Source: CBDUXT01 sp965371245
Lineage (GTDB): Bacteria > Planctomycetota > Phycisphaerae > UBA1845
NCBI GenBank assembly: GCA_965371245.1
Contig: CBDUXT010000016.1
Span: 1 to 64,000 of the forward strand
Reading direction: 5' to 3'
DNA length: 64,000 nucleotides
The translations under genes were made by a program, and so were the position numbers. Positions 49,530 to 58,646 of this stretch are shown here, piece after piece (position 1 is the stretch's first letter; each line of letters begins with the position of its first letter). The notes under the pieces are model-generated. The model was not told where the DNA came from and did not search any database. It worked only from the letters and a program-made list of their open reading frames with translations.

Positions 49530-50984
49530 ATGATCAAGACAAGACTGCATGCGCTTTCCGTCCTGCTCGCCGTCACCTTCGCCACGGTCGCCTTTGCCCA
49601 ACAAGCCGACCGCAGGCCGGAACCCGCCGGCACGGGCGAACCCAGCACTACCGACATGGCCAAGAGGCTCTCGGACTATCTCGACGGCTTGGTTGCCAAG
49701 GACAGGTTCTCCGGCGCGGTCCTGTTGGCCAAGGACGGCAAGCCGGTTTTCAAGAAGGCCTATGGACTAGCCAGCAAGCGATACAACGTTCCCAACCGCG
49801 TCGATACCAAGTTCAACCTGGGCTCCATGAACAAGATGTTTACCGGGGTGGCCATCTGCCAGCTCGCTCAGCAGGGCAAGCTCTCGTTCGACGACCCGAT
49901 CATCAAACACATTCCCGACTACCCCAACAAGGAAGTGGCCGAAAAGGTCACGATTCATCATCTTCTCACGCACACCTCGGGGCTGGGCTCATACTGGAAC
50001 GAAAAGTACGAGAACGACTGGAAGACGATTCGTACGGTCGAAGGATTCCTGAACACGTTCGTGGACGAGCCGCTCGCGTTCGAGCCCGGCGAACGATTTC
50101 AATACTCCAACAGCGGGCCGATCGTCCTCGGCCGGATCATCGAGAAGATCACCGGCCAGTCCTACTACGACTATGTCCGGGAGAACATCTATCAGCCGAC
50201 CGGCATGTACAACACCGACTGCTACGAGATGGATCGCCCCACGCCCAACCTGGCCATCGGTTACACGAACCTGAACTACGACGGATCCAAGGGGAGAGGG
50301 CCCAGGCGCAACAACCTCTTCCTCCACTCGGTCAAGGGCGGCCCCGCCGGCGGCGGATACTCGACCGTGGAAGACCTGCTGAAATTCGCCACTGCGGTCC
50401 AAGACCACAAGCTGCTCAACGCCAAGTACACGGCCACCATGCTGGAGGGAAAATCCGCCATGGGACCGGGCTCGATGTACGCCTACCTCTTCGGTGACAA
50501 CAAGCGCAACGGTCACCGCTCGTATGGCCACAACGGTGGCGCGCCCGGCATCAATGCCAACCTGAGATTCTATCCAGCGCTCGGCTACACGTTCGCGGTC
50601 ATGGCCAACTACGACGGGGTCGCCATGCGTGTTTCAGGCTTCATTGAGAGGATGCTTGGCGCGATTCCATCGACCGACGCGCGAGAACTTGCCGGCTCCC
50701 CGGACGACGCTCAAAGCTTCAAACCGCCCTATCGCATGGGTGTCGGCCTCGAACTCGACGGGCATGAAGCGCGTATCAGTTATGTGGAAGAGGACTCCCC
50801 CGCGGAAAAGGCAGGTCTGCTCGCGGATGACGTGCTGCTCGCGATCAACGGACAGACGCTGGACGGCGAGGCCTTGGACCTGTTGAACAAGGTGCTCAGT
50901 TCGCCGAATGCGTTCACCATCAAGGTTCGTCGCGGCGACAAGACGCTGAACGTGAAGCTGACACCGGAGAAATCCGGAAACTAG
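49530..50984 (+). CDS. Beta-lactamase-fold serine hydrolase with PDZ domain
   Basis: 484 residues. Signal peptide MIKTRLHALSVLLAVTFATV, cleavage near AFAQ (~24). Class C beta-lactamase/DD-peptidase fold with the S-x-x-K motif GSMNKMF (~99), the Y-x-N motif YSNSG (~192) and HNGGAPG near residue 330 in place of K-T-G. A PDZ-like domain follows at the C-terminus (~395-484: ISYVEEDSPAEKAGLLADDVLLAINGQTL). It is periplasmic; substrate could be a peptide or ester. The fusion to PDZ suggests a role on misfolded or envelope peptides, which is inference. Confidence 0.87.
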   Translation: MIKTRLHALSVLLAVTFATVAFAQQADRRPEPAGTGEPSTTDMAKRLSDYLDGLVAKDRFSGAVLLAKDGKPVFKKAYGLASKRYNVPNRVDTKFNLGSMNKMFTGVAICQLAQQGKLSFDDPIIKHIPDYPNKEVAEKVTIHHLLTHTSGLGSYWNEKYENDWKTIRTVEGFLNTFVDEPLAFEPGERFQYSNSGPIVLGRIIEKITGQSYYDYVRENIYQPTGMYNTDCYEMDRPTPNLAIGYTNLNYDGSKGRGPRRNNLFLHSVKGGPAGGGYSTVEDLLKFATAVQDHKLLNAKYTATMLEGKSAMGPGSMYAYLFGDNKRNGHRSYGHNGGAPGINANLRFYPALGYTFAVMANYDGVAMRVSGFIERMLGAIPSTDARELAGSPDDAQSFKPPYRMGVGLELDGHEARISYVEEDSPAEKAGLLADDVLLAINGQTLDGEALDLLNKVLSSPNAFTIKVRRGDKTLNVKLTPEKSGN

Positions 50985-51020
50985 CGCATCCTCGCGCCTA
51001 AGTTTTGGTTCATCCGCGGC

Positions 51021-51052
51021 GGGTGGCATGGTCCACGCTTGCGTGGCCATGC
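51021..51052 (+). repeat. REP flanking the transposase, left copy
   Basis: GGGTGGCATGGTCCACGCTT then GCGTGGCCATGC. It is the inverse of 51752-51783 with one mismatch in 32 bases. Confidence 0.85.
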
Positions 51053-51107
51053 GGGGCGCCGTTTGAGTTGCCAGTGCCGAGCATCTTTGCGCTCCGTCAG
51101 TGCCCCG

Positions 51108-51716
51108 TCAAAGAGCGTTCATTTGACGGGGATCGTCCGGAAGTGATGACGCATTCACGTTGAGCGGGCCGGCGTCCAAACCCGCATGGGCTCTTGCACT
51201 GGACCACCGCCAGTCAATGTCGCGCTCGCACAGTTTTCGTCGAACAGGATTCCCGTGAATGTAGTCGATCGTTTCCCAAACATATTTCGGGGACCAAAGG
51301 TTGCGATCGTAACCACCCCCGCGTTGCCAGAAGCGAAGCGACGTCTTTCCGTTGGGTTGGCGGTCGGTCATCATCGCAAGCCGCGACGGCGCGTTTTTCT
51401 TCACATACAGGATCGCCCGCTTGGAGACGGGTTGTTTCAAGCTGCTGAGAATCCGGCTGATGTCATACGGGTCCTGACGCGGATGCACGAGGACATGCAC
51501 ATGTTCGGGCATCACGACATACGCCCAAAGATCGAGCTCGTGCGTGCAACAGGTACGCCCGATGGCGTCGAGCAGCCAAACTCTTGTTCGTTCCCGCGAT
51601 AGGAAAGGCCGGCGTCGGAAGCAGCAGAATGTTAGCGAATGAGCGTGCCCCGGTTCGTTGTGCCGCTTGCAAGTCTTGCGCTTGGCCGCGCTATGGGATG
51701 TTTCACCTGCGGGCAT
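51108..51716 (-). CDS. REP-associated tyrosine transposase (RAYT, Y1_Tnp family)
   Basis: 202 residues, a single-domain HUH transposase. The metal-binding H-x-H lies in VVMPEHVHVLVHP (H72, H74). FWQRGGGYDRNLW and YVWETIDYIHGNPVRRKL follow; Tyr152 in the Y-I-x-x-N-P motif is the likely nucleophile by analogy with other RAYTs. DWRWSSARAHAGLD is the usual family ending. The N-terminus (residues 1-25) is basic. It is flanked by 32-bp REPs in opposite orientation (51021-51052 and 51752-51783), the classic arrangement of a RAYT with its own REPs. The frame looks intact. Confidence 0.92.
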   Translation of the reverse strand: MPAGETSHSAAKRKTCKRHNEPGHAHSLTFCCFRRRPFLSRERTRVWLLDAIGRTCCTHELDLWAYVVMPEHVHVLVHPRQDPYDISRILSSLKQPVSKRAILYVKKNAPSRLAMMTDRQPNGKTSLRFWQRGGGYDRNLWSPKYVWETIDYIHGNPVRRKLCERDIDWRWSSARAHAGLDAGPLNVNASSLPDDPRQMNAL

Positions 51717-51751
51717 GGCAGAATTCTAGGCCGCGCTTCTGTTACCAGCAA

Positions 51752-51783
51752 GCATGGCCACGCGAGCGTGGACCATGCCACCC
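51752..51783 (-). repeat. REP flanking the transposase, right copy
   Basis: GCATGGCCACGCGAGCGTGG then ACCATGCCACCC. It matches the inverse of 51021-51052 at 31 of 32 positions. Confidence 0.85.
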
Positions 51784-51821
51784 AACCCAGGCTCACACCG
51801 GGGGGAACCGGCAACTAGCGC

Positions 51822-53921
51822 CTACGGCGGAAGTGATCGACCGAACCATTCGTCGTAGCCCTCGGCGCCGTTGAACAGGTCAATCAGGCGCAAGAGGTCG
51901 GCCGGGCTTGGCTGACTCGAGCGGTCGAGGTCGGTGGACCAGATCGGTCTTTTGGGGCCGATCTCGTTGAGGGCGTCGTGGAGTTCGAAGACGTCATTGG
52001 TGTCGGTCACACCGTCGGCGTTGACGTCGCCCGGCAGGAACCCGAGGGTGACACTGAGGTTGCTGTTGGTGTCGGTGATGGTTGCCCGCGTGCCCGGCTC
52101 AAGCGGCTTGTCGAACGTGAGACGAACGGTGCGGGCGCCGAGCTGTTCAAAACCGGCCACCACGGGCGCCGCGTCGATCCCACCCGCCTGGCTGATGCCG
52201 AACGTGGCGACCGCCAATAGGCAGGTGTCTCCGTTATACACGAGATCAACCGACTGCCATCCCTGGTTCGTCGTGTCGAGCGGGTTCGTGGGTTGCCGCG
52301 CGTCAATGGCGCCATCGGTGGGAACTGAAAGGAGAATCTCGCGCGCGGTGTTCGCGTCGGTGATCATGATGACAATCGTGCGGCTTCGCGTGGTCCCATC
52401 GAACGTGAACGAGCCGGTCACCGTTGCACAGGTGTCGCTGGTTACGCCGGCGGCCGTCAGCAAACCGCTCCCGTCGATTGTGCCTACGGTCGGTGGGTCC
52501 ACGGTCCAGACGGCTTGCGAGGTCACGTCCTCATCGGGCGCGATGAGAAAGTCGGCCGTCGCGGTGAACTGAAGCGTGTCGCCCTCGACCACGGTGTCGG
52601 CCGGCGCGGACACGGCCACGCGGCGCAGCTCATCGACCGCCAGGCAGATCGGCGTCACGCCGTCTCGGAAGAACGTGATGTCGGGAATGGTCAGCGAGGG
52701 GTGAAACCGGTTGCTGCACGTCAGGGTTGCGTTCATGGTGAACCCGGGGGTCGAACAACTGCAGTGCCCCGCGCTCCAGTTGTGGCCCAGCTCGTGAGCG
52801 GAAAGGTCCGTCGTACACGCGAACTGTCCGCAGCAGTCGGATTCAACCACGCTGTAGCCGAACATGGATGAGCAAATGCTGTTTGGCCAGGCAATGCCCA
52901 CCGTGCCTCCAACGATCGACTTACCCGTGAAGAGCTGTGCCACGTCGCGATGAACTCCCCCTTGTTCCGCGACCCAGTGGTCTCTGAACCGAAACAGGAG
53001 ATTGTCTGCGATCTCGCAGTTCGGGTCGTTGGGCACCGGGAAGTCGCAGTCGGTGTATGGGCTGGCCGCGGCACTGGTTCGCGTAATGATGGTCGTGATG
53101 ACGTGCCGGATGTTGACGTCGCGCTCGTACTGAAGGTTGACCGTGTTGATGACGCTTTCGATCCGCGTCTCCGTCGCTGCGTCGCTGCTGCCGCGGCGCA
53201 GGAAGTATTCGAAGTCCGCATCGATGGCCAGTTCCGCAAACGTCGGCCCGGTGCCGGCGATGGTTCCCAATGACTCTTGCGCCTGGAACTGCGCCACGGC
53301 GCCGGCGATGTTCCCCGGCAACACCTGACAGGTTCCACCGGAGGGGATGATGTCCTGATCGCGGTAGACGGCGTGCTGGTTCGCACCGGCCGCCGCAACC
53401 CGCCCGAAGATCGGCTCGACCCAGACACTCGAGCCGTCCGGCAGGAGCACCCGCGCGATGAGCCCTACGTCGGTGAGGGTGGCCGCGACCACCGCGCCTT
53501 CGATCTCCGGCACGGTGCCGCGCATGGTGGTGACGGGTGTCGCGGGCATTTCGACGTATGAGCCATCGTCGATCTGCGCCAAGACCTTATAGTCGTCCGT
53601 CCGATTCGAAAAGGGAACGAGTTCCAGTGAACAGGGTCGCCCCTGGATGGGCACGTGGACTGTGGCCGCGCCGCCGAGCCCGCGAGCAGCCCTGATCGTC
53701 ACAACCTCGCTGGCCGTGACGCCAAGTGCCATGTTCACGTCGGCCGCCAGGGTACGGACCGCGGAGCGTCCGCCAACGGGTGGCTTTTGCGCATAAGTGG
53801 GCGGGCAGAGATGAGCCAAAAGAGCGGCGGCGGCTAGGTAGACAAGCCTGGACGTGCCGAGGGTTCGTGGCCTCAACTCGCGCGCGCTCCGCGGCCTTGT
53901 TTCACTGTGTGGACGTACCAA
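51822..53921 (-). CDS. Secreted metzincin metalloprotease with Ig-like and dockerin-like parts
   Basis: 699 residues. After an N-terminal stretch with a signal-like helix (LVYLAAAALLAHLCPPTYA, ~26-45), a propeptide-like region leads to an M12-type catalytic domain. Its zinc site is HELGHNWSAGH (~376), matching H-E-x-x-H-x-x-x-x-x-H, and several Cys surround it. Next come a Big2-like beta domain (VSAPADTVVEGDTLQFTATA) and a second beta domain. GDVNADGVTDTNDVFELHDAL (~629) is a dockerin/EF-hand-like calcium motif near the C-terminus. The only usable start is a TTG at 53921, so the N-terminus is uncertain. It probably degrades extracellular protein. Confidence 0.82.
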   Translation of the reverse strand: MVRPHSETRPRSARELRPRTLGTSRLVYLAAAALLAHLCPPTYAQKPPVGGRSAVRTLAADVNMALGVTASEVVTIRAARGLGGAATVHVPIQGRPCSLELVPFSNRTDDYKVLAQIDDGSYVEMPATPVTTMRGTVPEIEGAVVAATLTDVGLIARVLLPDGSSVWVEPIFGRVAAAGANQHAVYRDQDIIPSGGTCQVLPGNIAGAVAQFQAQESLGTIAGTGPTFAELAIDADFEYFLRRGSSDAATETRIESVINTVNLQYERDVNIRHVITTIITRTSAAASPYTDCDFPVPNDPNCEIADNLLFRFRDHWVAEQGGVHRDVAQLFTGKSIVGGTVGIAWPNSICSSMFGYSVVESDCCGQFACTTDLSAHELGHNWSAGHCSCSTPGFTMNATLTCSNRFHPSLTIPDITFFRDGVTPICLAVDELRRVAVSAPADTVVEGDTLQFTATADFLIAPDEDVTSQAVWTVDPPTVGTIDGSGLLTAAGVTSDTCATVTGSFTFDGTTRSRTIVIMITDANTAREILLSVPTDGAIDARQPTNPLDTTNQGWQSVDLVYNGDTCLLAVATFGISQAGGIDAAPVVAGFEQLGARTVRLTFDKPLEPGTRATITDTNSNLSVTLGFLPGDVNADGVTDTNDVFELHDALNEIGPKRPIWSTDLDRSSQPSPADLLRLIDLFNGAEGYDEWFGRSLPP

Positions 53922-54422
53922 TTCGATGTTTCACCCCCATCCCGGATGGAACCAGGCACAGCCTCGCCGTCTGAGCCCCGGTGCGTCGTAGTGTCGTTGT
54001 GTCGTCTTCTGATTCTGATCGTACGCCACGCACATCCCGTGGGATGCGACGGCCCGTTTTTCGCTCGTTGCGATCGAAGGCGAGCCCCCAGCGTCCGCCC
54101 AAGGTGGACCGACGGTACGCCTCCACACGGCGTTCAATCGTGCTCGGTTTCAGACGGCACCCCCATTGGCGTTACCTATTATGGATGCCATCAACCGGGT
54201 ATTCAACTCAAGCCCTATAAGAAGTCTCTAACCGGCGGCCGGTGCGTACTGTCTGACTTTTGTAAAGTGGCCGTTCTGCGCCCCCCGCGCGCACGGCGGC
54301 CGCGTTGATAATCCCGGACTCTTCGCGACCGACCGGTCGCGGGCGCGGCGGTGTCGATGGACGCCGCGCGCCAGCGAGCGTAGGCTGCCGACCGTCCGAT
54401 ATCAGAGTGTTCGCCGCCCGAA
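53922..54422. other. 500-base gene-free stretch
   Basis: No coding frame with plausible composition, no recognised repeat and no RNA fold that I can name. The minor patch ATTATGGATGCCATCAACC at 54178 is AT-richer than its surroundings. It may hold remnants of a lost gene, or regulatory DNA for the protease read leftward. Confidence 0.4.
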
Positions 54423-54540
54423 GAGGGTGTATAAGAAGGGTCATGACGAACCGAGCCGCGACCGTGAGGGAGCGATTTCGAGTGCGAAACCGGACCGCTT
54501 CCTTACGGGCGCGGCTCGGAAAGAGCCTTCTTAAACACGC
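54423..54540. repeat. 118-bp MITE/REPIN-like element, copy 2
   Basis: It begins GAGGGTGTATAAGAAGGG and ends CCTTCTTAAACACGC. Inner arms are GAGCCGCGACCGTGAGGG and CCTTACGGGCGCGGCTC. Inverted relative to copy 1 at 11145-11262 and the same length. Confidence 0.85.
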
Positions 54541-54617
54541 CCTAAGGGACCGACGCGCACCGATGGAAGCGGCGTGGTCGCCAAAGGGGATGCCAGCAGA
54601 TGACAGGGAGCTTCACC

Positions 54618-55763
54618 ATGACGCGTTTCGGTCTGACCGCTTCTTTCGTTCTAGCCTTGCTCGCCCTACCGGACGTTCGCGCGATGGGCGACGAGGATGT
54701 CAAAACCGTGACGGTCACCGGAACGGGAATCTCGGAGCGGGCCGCTCGACACGACGCCCTTCGCAATGCCCTGGAGCAAGGCGCCGGCGTCGAGATCAGT
54801 GCGCGGAGCGAAGTGCGGGACTTCGCCCTGATTCGCGACACGATCTACGCCCGGGCCGACGGCATCGTCACCGACTTCGAGATTCTTGAGCAGGGTGACG
54901 CGACCGGCGGGGTCAAGTTTTGCAGGCTTCGCGCGACCGTCAGTCGAAAAGCCGTCGCGTCTCATTGGGGTGCGCTGCAAAATGTGCTCGAACAGGTCGG
55001 GCGACCCGGCGTGGCGGTCTACATCGACGAACGCATCGACGGCGTGTTACAGGACAGCAGCATCCTCGAAACACAGATCGAGCACCGATTGCTCGAGGTG
55101 GGCTTCAACGTCTACGCCGGCAGCCAGCTTCGCGCCATTGCCGAGCGAGAGTCGGCAGACGCCGCGGCCAACGACAACGCGGCCAAGATGCAAGCGATCG
55201 CCAAGAACTTCGGCGCGCGGATTTTCATCACCGGAACAGCAGGGGCCGACGCCGCGGGTGTCCGCGACCTCGCCGGTCAGGCGGTGGCGATGTACAACTG
55301 CGATGCCGCGATCAAGATGTATCACACCGACACCGGGCAGTTGCTGGCGAGCGAATCGTTGGCCAACCGGCGCGGCGGCGCTCGCGGGTTCAACGAACAC
55401 TCTCGCCAGGGCGGCAAGAAGGCCCTGGAAAACGCCGGCGCGGAACTCGTCGAGGCGTGCTATCAGAACGTGATGAAGCGCTGGGCCACGCGGATCAGCG
55501 CCGGTGGCGAGCTGGTTCTCGAAGTCGAGGGCATGCGCATGATCGACGTCATCAAGCTGAGAAAAAAGCTGCTGGATCTCGACCCCGACCGCATCCGGGC
55601 GGTCAACCACTCGCTGTCGAAGGGGGTGGCCACGTTCCGCATCAAGGCCCGGATGACCGCCGAGGAACTGGCCGAGCACCTGGTCGCGGACGACTGGGCC
55701 GCCATCATCGAGGTCGTCGATCTGTCGGCCAACCGCCTGCAAGCCAAGAAGGTCGGCTCTTAG
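54618..55763 (+). CDS. Secreted LPP20/FlgT-like protein
   Basis: 381 residues from the ATG at 54618, with AGGGAG upstream. Signal peptide MTRFGLTASFVLALLALPDV (to ~22). The first ~90 residues show the LPP20/FlgT N-terminal pattern: VTVTGTGISERAARHDALRNALEQGAGVEISARSEV, then DGIVTDFEILEQGD. A second domain has VAVYIDERIDGVLQDSSILETQIEHRLLEVGFNVY and ARIFITGTAGADAAGV, reminiscent of the middle domain of FlgT-like or TolB-like proteins. The C-terminal third is helical (MIDVIKLRKKLLDLDPDRI). No flagellar genes are near, so an envelope role unrelated to flagella is likely. Confidence 0.7.
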   Translation: MTRFGLTASFVLALLALPDVRAMGDEDVKTVTVTGTGISERAARHDALRNALEQGAGVEISARSEVRDFALIRDTIYARADGIVTDFEILEQGDATGGVKFCRLRATVSRKAVASHWGALQNVLEQVGRPGVAVYIDERIDGVLQDSSILETQIEHRLLEVGFNVYAGSQLRAIAERESADAAANDNAAKMQAIAKNFGARIFITGTAGADAAGVRDLAGQAVAMYNCDAAIKMYHTDTGQLLASESLANRRGGARGFNEHSRQGGKKALENAGAELVEACYQNVMKRWATRISAGGELVLEVEGMRMIDVIKLRKKLLDLDPDRIRAVNHSLSKGVATFRIKARMTAEELAEHLVADDWAAIIEVVDLSANRLQAKKVGS

Positions 55764-55832
55764 TGCCGTGTCCAGAAAGGTGATTCGAGTCTTTGCGGCT
55801 CCGATCGCTGGGGGGCACCTATTTGAAGGAAC

Positions 55833-55892
55833 GTAGAGCGGGCTATTGCCCGCCGTTTACTCGACCGAACGGCGGGCAATAGCCCGCCCTAC
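55833..55892. repeat. REPIN, GGCGGGCTATTGCCCGCC type
   Basis: GTAGAGCGGGCTATTGCCCG and GGCGGGCAATAGCCCGCCCT facing each other with a 16-base loop. Nearly the same as 46956-47014. Confidence 0.8.
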
Positions 55893-55898
55893 CCGCTC

Positions 55899-56288
55899 CT
55901 AGCTTGCCTCGATGTGCCGAATCAGGTGATCTTTCTTCATGACCACCTGGACCTGCTTGCCCTTGGCGAGCAGTCGCCCGTCGAGGTGGGCGGTCAGGTT
56001 GCACACGACGCGGCGCGGTGACGCCTCGACCAGCTCGGCGCGGATCAACACCGTCCGTCCGACAGGGCAGGGCGCCAGATGATCAACGCTGACGTGGGCG
56101 CCGATCCCTTCCTCGTGGTCCTCCAGGTAGTCCACCAGCACCTTGCGGGCGGCCAACTCGAAATGGTGTGCTACCGACCACGTGGAATAGCATCGATGGA
56201 CGATGACGCCGTCGAAGGCCGGGCACATGGCCTCCGTCACGACGATGCTGATTTCACGCGTGATGCCCGGGACGAACCCTGGTTTCAT
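55899..56288 (-). CDS. Hotdog-fold thioesterase, FlK-like
   Basis: 129 residues from the ATG at 56288; the frame is open to 56360. A single hotdog domain. T36 (YSTWSVAHHFE), E44 and H70 (HVSVDHLAP) lie at spacings of 8 and 26 residues, exactly those of the Thr42/Glu50/His76 triad of fluoroacetyl-CoA thioesterase FlK. The actual substrate is probably another acyl-CoA; FlK-like sequences are widespread and fluoroacetate resistance is not implied. No adjacent acyl-CoA genes. The repeat ends only a few bases beyond its stop codon. Confidence 0.8.
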   Translation of the reverse strand: MKPGFVPGITREISIVVTEAMCPAFDGVIVHRCYSTWSVAHHFELAARKVLVDYLEDHEEGIGAHVSVDHLAPCPVGRTVLIRAELVEASPRRVVCNLTAHLDGRLLAKGKQVQVVMKKDHLIRHIEAS

Positions 56289-56542
56289 GGCAAACTCTAT
56301 CCAGCGGCCCCAAGCGTAGGCCCCGGAATCCCGCGGCGGTGGGCCAGGCGGCGTGCCCACGGGCCTATTCGGCGACTGTTGCCTCGGAGCGACCCGGCGC
56401 TGACGAAGCTCGGCCGCGACGATTCCACCTGCGTCTTGGGGTCAAAAACGCCCATCCGCCACTCTATCTGTCGGCCCGCCGCCCGGCAATCGGCACCTGT
56501 GGATTGTTGACGACGGACATGGGTGCGGTACAATAAGGGGCT

Positions 56543-57184
56543 ATGCCAAACGGACGAATCAGCTTCTTAGCGGCCGCTCTTGCGCTGCTCGCGATCGCGC
56601 CGGTCGTCGCTGCGCCCAAGACGGGCGTGTCCTGGCAGTTGGACATGCGGTTCCACGACCCCCAGCGTATCGAGATCGTCCATCCGGGCGACACGGAGCC
56701 GACGGTCTACTGGTATCTGATCTACGAGGTCACCAACAATACCGGACGTGACCGACAGTTTTTCCCGTCGTTTCGCCTGGTGACCGGTACGCTTCAGGTG
56801 GTGGAAGGCGGTGCCAACATCAGCCCGACGATCTACAACCGGGTCATCGCCCGGCACCGGCGGGAGTTTCCGTTCCTGGCGCCGCCCGTGAAGGTAACCG
56901 GGCTCCTGCTTCAAGGACGCGAGAACGCCCGGGCATCGGTTGCGATCTTCCGTGATTTCGACCCAAACGCCGCTCGGTTCACGATCTACGCCGCGGGCTT
57001 GTCCGGCGATTTCCAGCGTTCGCCGAATCCGGCGTTCGACCGTAACGAAAAAGAATCCGCGAGCAACCGGCGACATTTTCACCACCGTCGAACCCTTGCG
57101 ATTGAATATGAGTTGCCGGGTGATCCGGCCTTCAGGAGCCGGGTAAAGCCCATCCGCCGCCTTCGGCAATGGGTCATGCGATAG
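56543..57184 (+). CDS. Secreted protein of unknown function
   Basis: 213 residues. Signal peptide MPNGRISFLAAALALLAIAP with cleavage near VVAA (~24). The mature part is a mostly beta protein: SWQLDMRFHDPQRIEIVHPGD, VYWYLIYEVTNNTGRDRQFFPSFRLVTGT (the core of a DUF-type Ig-like fold) and VKVTGLLLQGRENARASVAIFRDFD. It has a basic tail. I do not recognise the family. It precedes rpmA by 75 bases on the same strand; whether they share a transcript is unknown. Confidence 0.7.
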   Translation: MPNGRISFLAAALALLAIAPVVAAPKTGVSWQLDMRFHDPQRIEIVHPGDTEPTVYWYLIYEVTNNTGRDRQFFPSFRLVTGTLQVVEGGANISPTIYNRVIARHRREFPFLAPPVKVTGLLLQGRENARASVAIFRDFDPNAARFTIYAAGLSGDFQRSPNPAFDRNEKESASNRRHFHHRRTLAIEYELPGDPAFRSRVKPIRRLRQWVMR

Positions 57185-57259
57185 AGACGCTCGCTTTTGA
57201 TGCGGAATCAGGGCGGCTGATCGCCCCTGGCCCGTGCGAGCATTCAGGAGTCAACCGAT

Positions 57260-57505
57260 ATGGCACATAAAAAGGGTCAGGGGTCGTCTCGCAACGGTCG
57301 TGACAGCAACCCTCAGTATCGCGGCGTCAAGCGCTACGCGGGCGAAACCGTGACGGTGGGTACCATCATCATCCGTCAATGCGGCACCCCGCACCTTCCC
57401 GGTCGGCACGTCGGCAAGGGTCGTGATGACACTTTGTTCGCCTTGTCGGACGGCGTCGTCCGGTTCCGCGGCCGAAAGGTCGATGTGGTGCCGGCTTCGG
57501 CGTAA
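57260..57505 (+). CDS. rpmA: 50S ribosomal protein L27
   Basis: 81 residues, near-standard. MAHKKGQGSSRNGRDSNPQYRGVKRYAGE at the N-terminus with the conserved tail that reaches the peptidyl-transferase centre, then GTIIIRQCGTPHLPGRHVGKGRDDTLFAL. AGGAG lies 9 bases upstream. In most bacteria rplU (L21) immediately precedes rpmA; here it does not, and a secreted protein gene lies there instead. A terminator hairpin follows. Confidence 0.97.
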   Translation: MAHKKGQGSSRNGRDSNPQYRGVKRYAGETVTVGTIIIRQCGTPHLPGRHVGKGRDDTLFALSDGVVRFRGRKVDVVPASA

Positions 57506-57532
57506 CCGACAGACGTTTTGGTGTAAGATCTC

Positions 57533-57564
57533 CGGAGGATGGCCACGGTGCCGTCCTCCGTTTT
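57533..57564 (+). terminator. Rho-independent terminator after rpmA
   Basis: CGGAGGA at 57533 pairs with TCCTCCG at 57554-57560, with an inner GGC/GCC pair, and TTTT follows directly. It lies between rpmA and obgE. Confidence 0.65.
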
Positions 57565-57596
57565 CATAGCCCCGCAAGCAAAAGCCGCGGTTCCTC

Positions 57597-58646
57597 ATGT
57601 TCATCGACGAAGCCGAAATCCAGGTTCGCGCGGGTAAAGGGGGCGACGGCTGCCTCAGCTTTCGACGCGAGAAGTACATCCCCAAGGGCGGTCCCGACGG
57701 CGGCGACGGGGGCGACGGGGGAAGCGTATACGCCGAGGCCACACCGGGCGTCGATACGCTGCTCGATTTCTCCGGGCGACACCACTGGTACGCCGCGAAC
57801 GGACAGCCGGGCGAAAGCAAGAACAAGTCGGGTCGAAAGGGTGGTGACCTCATCCTCCAACTGCCGCCCGGCACGCTGATCTACGACTGCGAGACCAACG
57901 TTCGCATCAAGGACCTCTCCGACGTGGGCGAGCGGATCACGATCGCACAAGGCGGTCGGGGCGGACGGGGCAACACCCGCTTCGCGCGGGCAACGAATCA
58001 GACGCCGCGGGAGTTTGAGACCGGTACCCCGGGTCAGGAGCGCCGCCTCCGTCTCGAACTCAAGCTCATCGCCGACGTAGGTATCGTGGGCATGCCCAAC
58101 GCGGGCAAGAGCACGCTCCTGGCACGCATATCCAAGGCCCGCCCGAAGATCGCGGACTATCCGTTCACGACGTTGAGACCGCAGCTCGGCATTGTGGAAC
58201 TGACAGGACAGCGCCGCTTCGTGATGGCCGACATCCCCGGGCTCATCGAGGGAGCCCACGACGGCGCCGGCTTGGGTGATGCCTTCTTGAGGCACATCGA
58301 GCGGACTCGCGTCATTTTGCACATGGTCGATGTGGGCTCGGACGATCCGCCGCTTCCACCGGCAGAGGCCTATCGGGCGATTCGCGCGGAACTTGCCCGG
58401 TTCAGTGATACATTGGCCGGGAAAGACGAGTTGATTGTGGGCAGCAAGCTGGACCTGACCGATGGCGAGGAGCCCATAGGGGCGTTCGCCGAGGAGATTG
58501 GCAAGAAGGTCTTGCCGGTCAGCGCGGTCAGCGGTAAAGGAGTGTCGGCGCTGTTGGAAGCGCTGTGGCCGCTTGTCGGCCGAGGCAAGGAGGCGCGACC
58601 GGCCGATCCGGTCCTTCCTACTCCACCGCACCGGACGCAGACATGA
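57597..58646 (+). CDS. obgE: Obg family GTPase
   Basis: 349 residues. The Obg fold at the N-terminus has glycine-rich segments (GGPDGGDGGDGGSV, GGRGGRGNTRFARATNQTPREFE). The G domain has G1 VGMPNAGKSTLL (~163), the switch TTLRPQLGI, G3 MADIPGLIEGAHDGAGLG, G4 VGSKLDL and the SAVSGKG G5 region. The C-terminus ends soon after in a short Pro-rich tail, so the OCT domain of some homologues is absent. It acts in ribosome assembly and stress control. It overlaps coaX by ATGA, the first junction of a three-gene operon. Confidence 0.96.
   Translation: MFIDEAEIQVRAGKGGDGCLSFRREKYIPKGGPDGGDGGDGGSVYAEATPGVDTLLDFSGRHHWYAANGQPGESKNKSGRKGGDLILQLPPGTLIYDCETNVRIKDLSDVGERITIAQGGRGGRGNTRFARATNQTPREFETGTPGQERRLRLELKLIADVGIVGMPNAGKSTLLARISKARPKIADYPFTTLRPQLGIVELTGQRRFVMADIPGLIEGAHDGAGLGDAFLRHIERTRVILHMVDVGSDDPPLPPAEAYRAIRAELARFSDTLAGKDELIVGSKLDLTDGEEPIGAFAEEIGKKVLPVSAVSGKGVSALLEALWPLVGRGKEARPADPVLPTPPHRTQT

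Noticed and set aside
53922..54308. Plus-strand frame in the large spacer
   Set aside because: Composition is unlike coding DNA and there is no start-site support; treated as gene-free.
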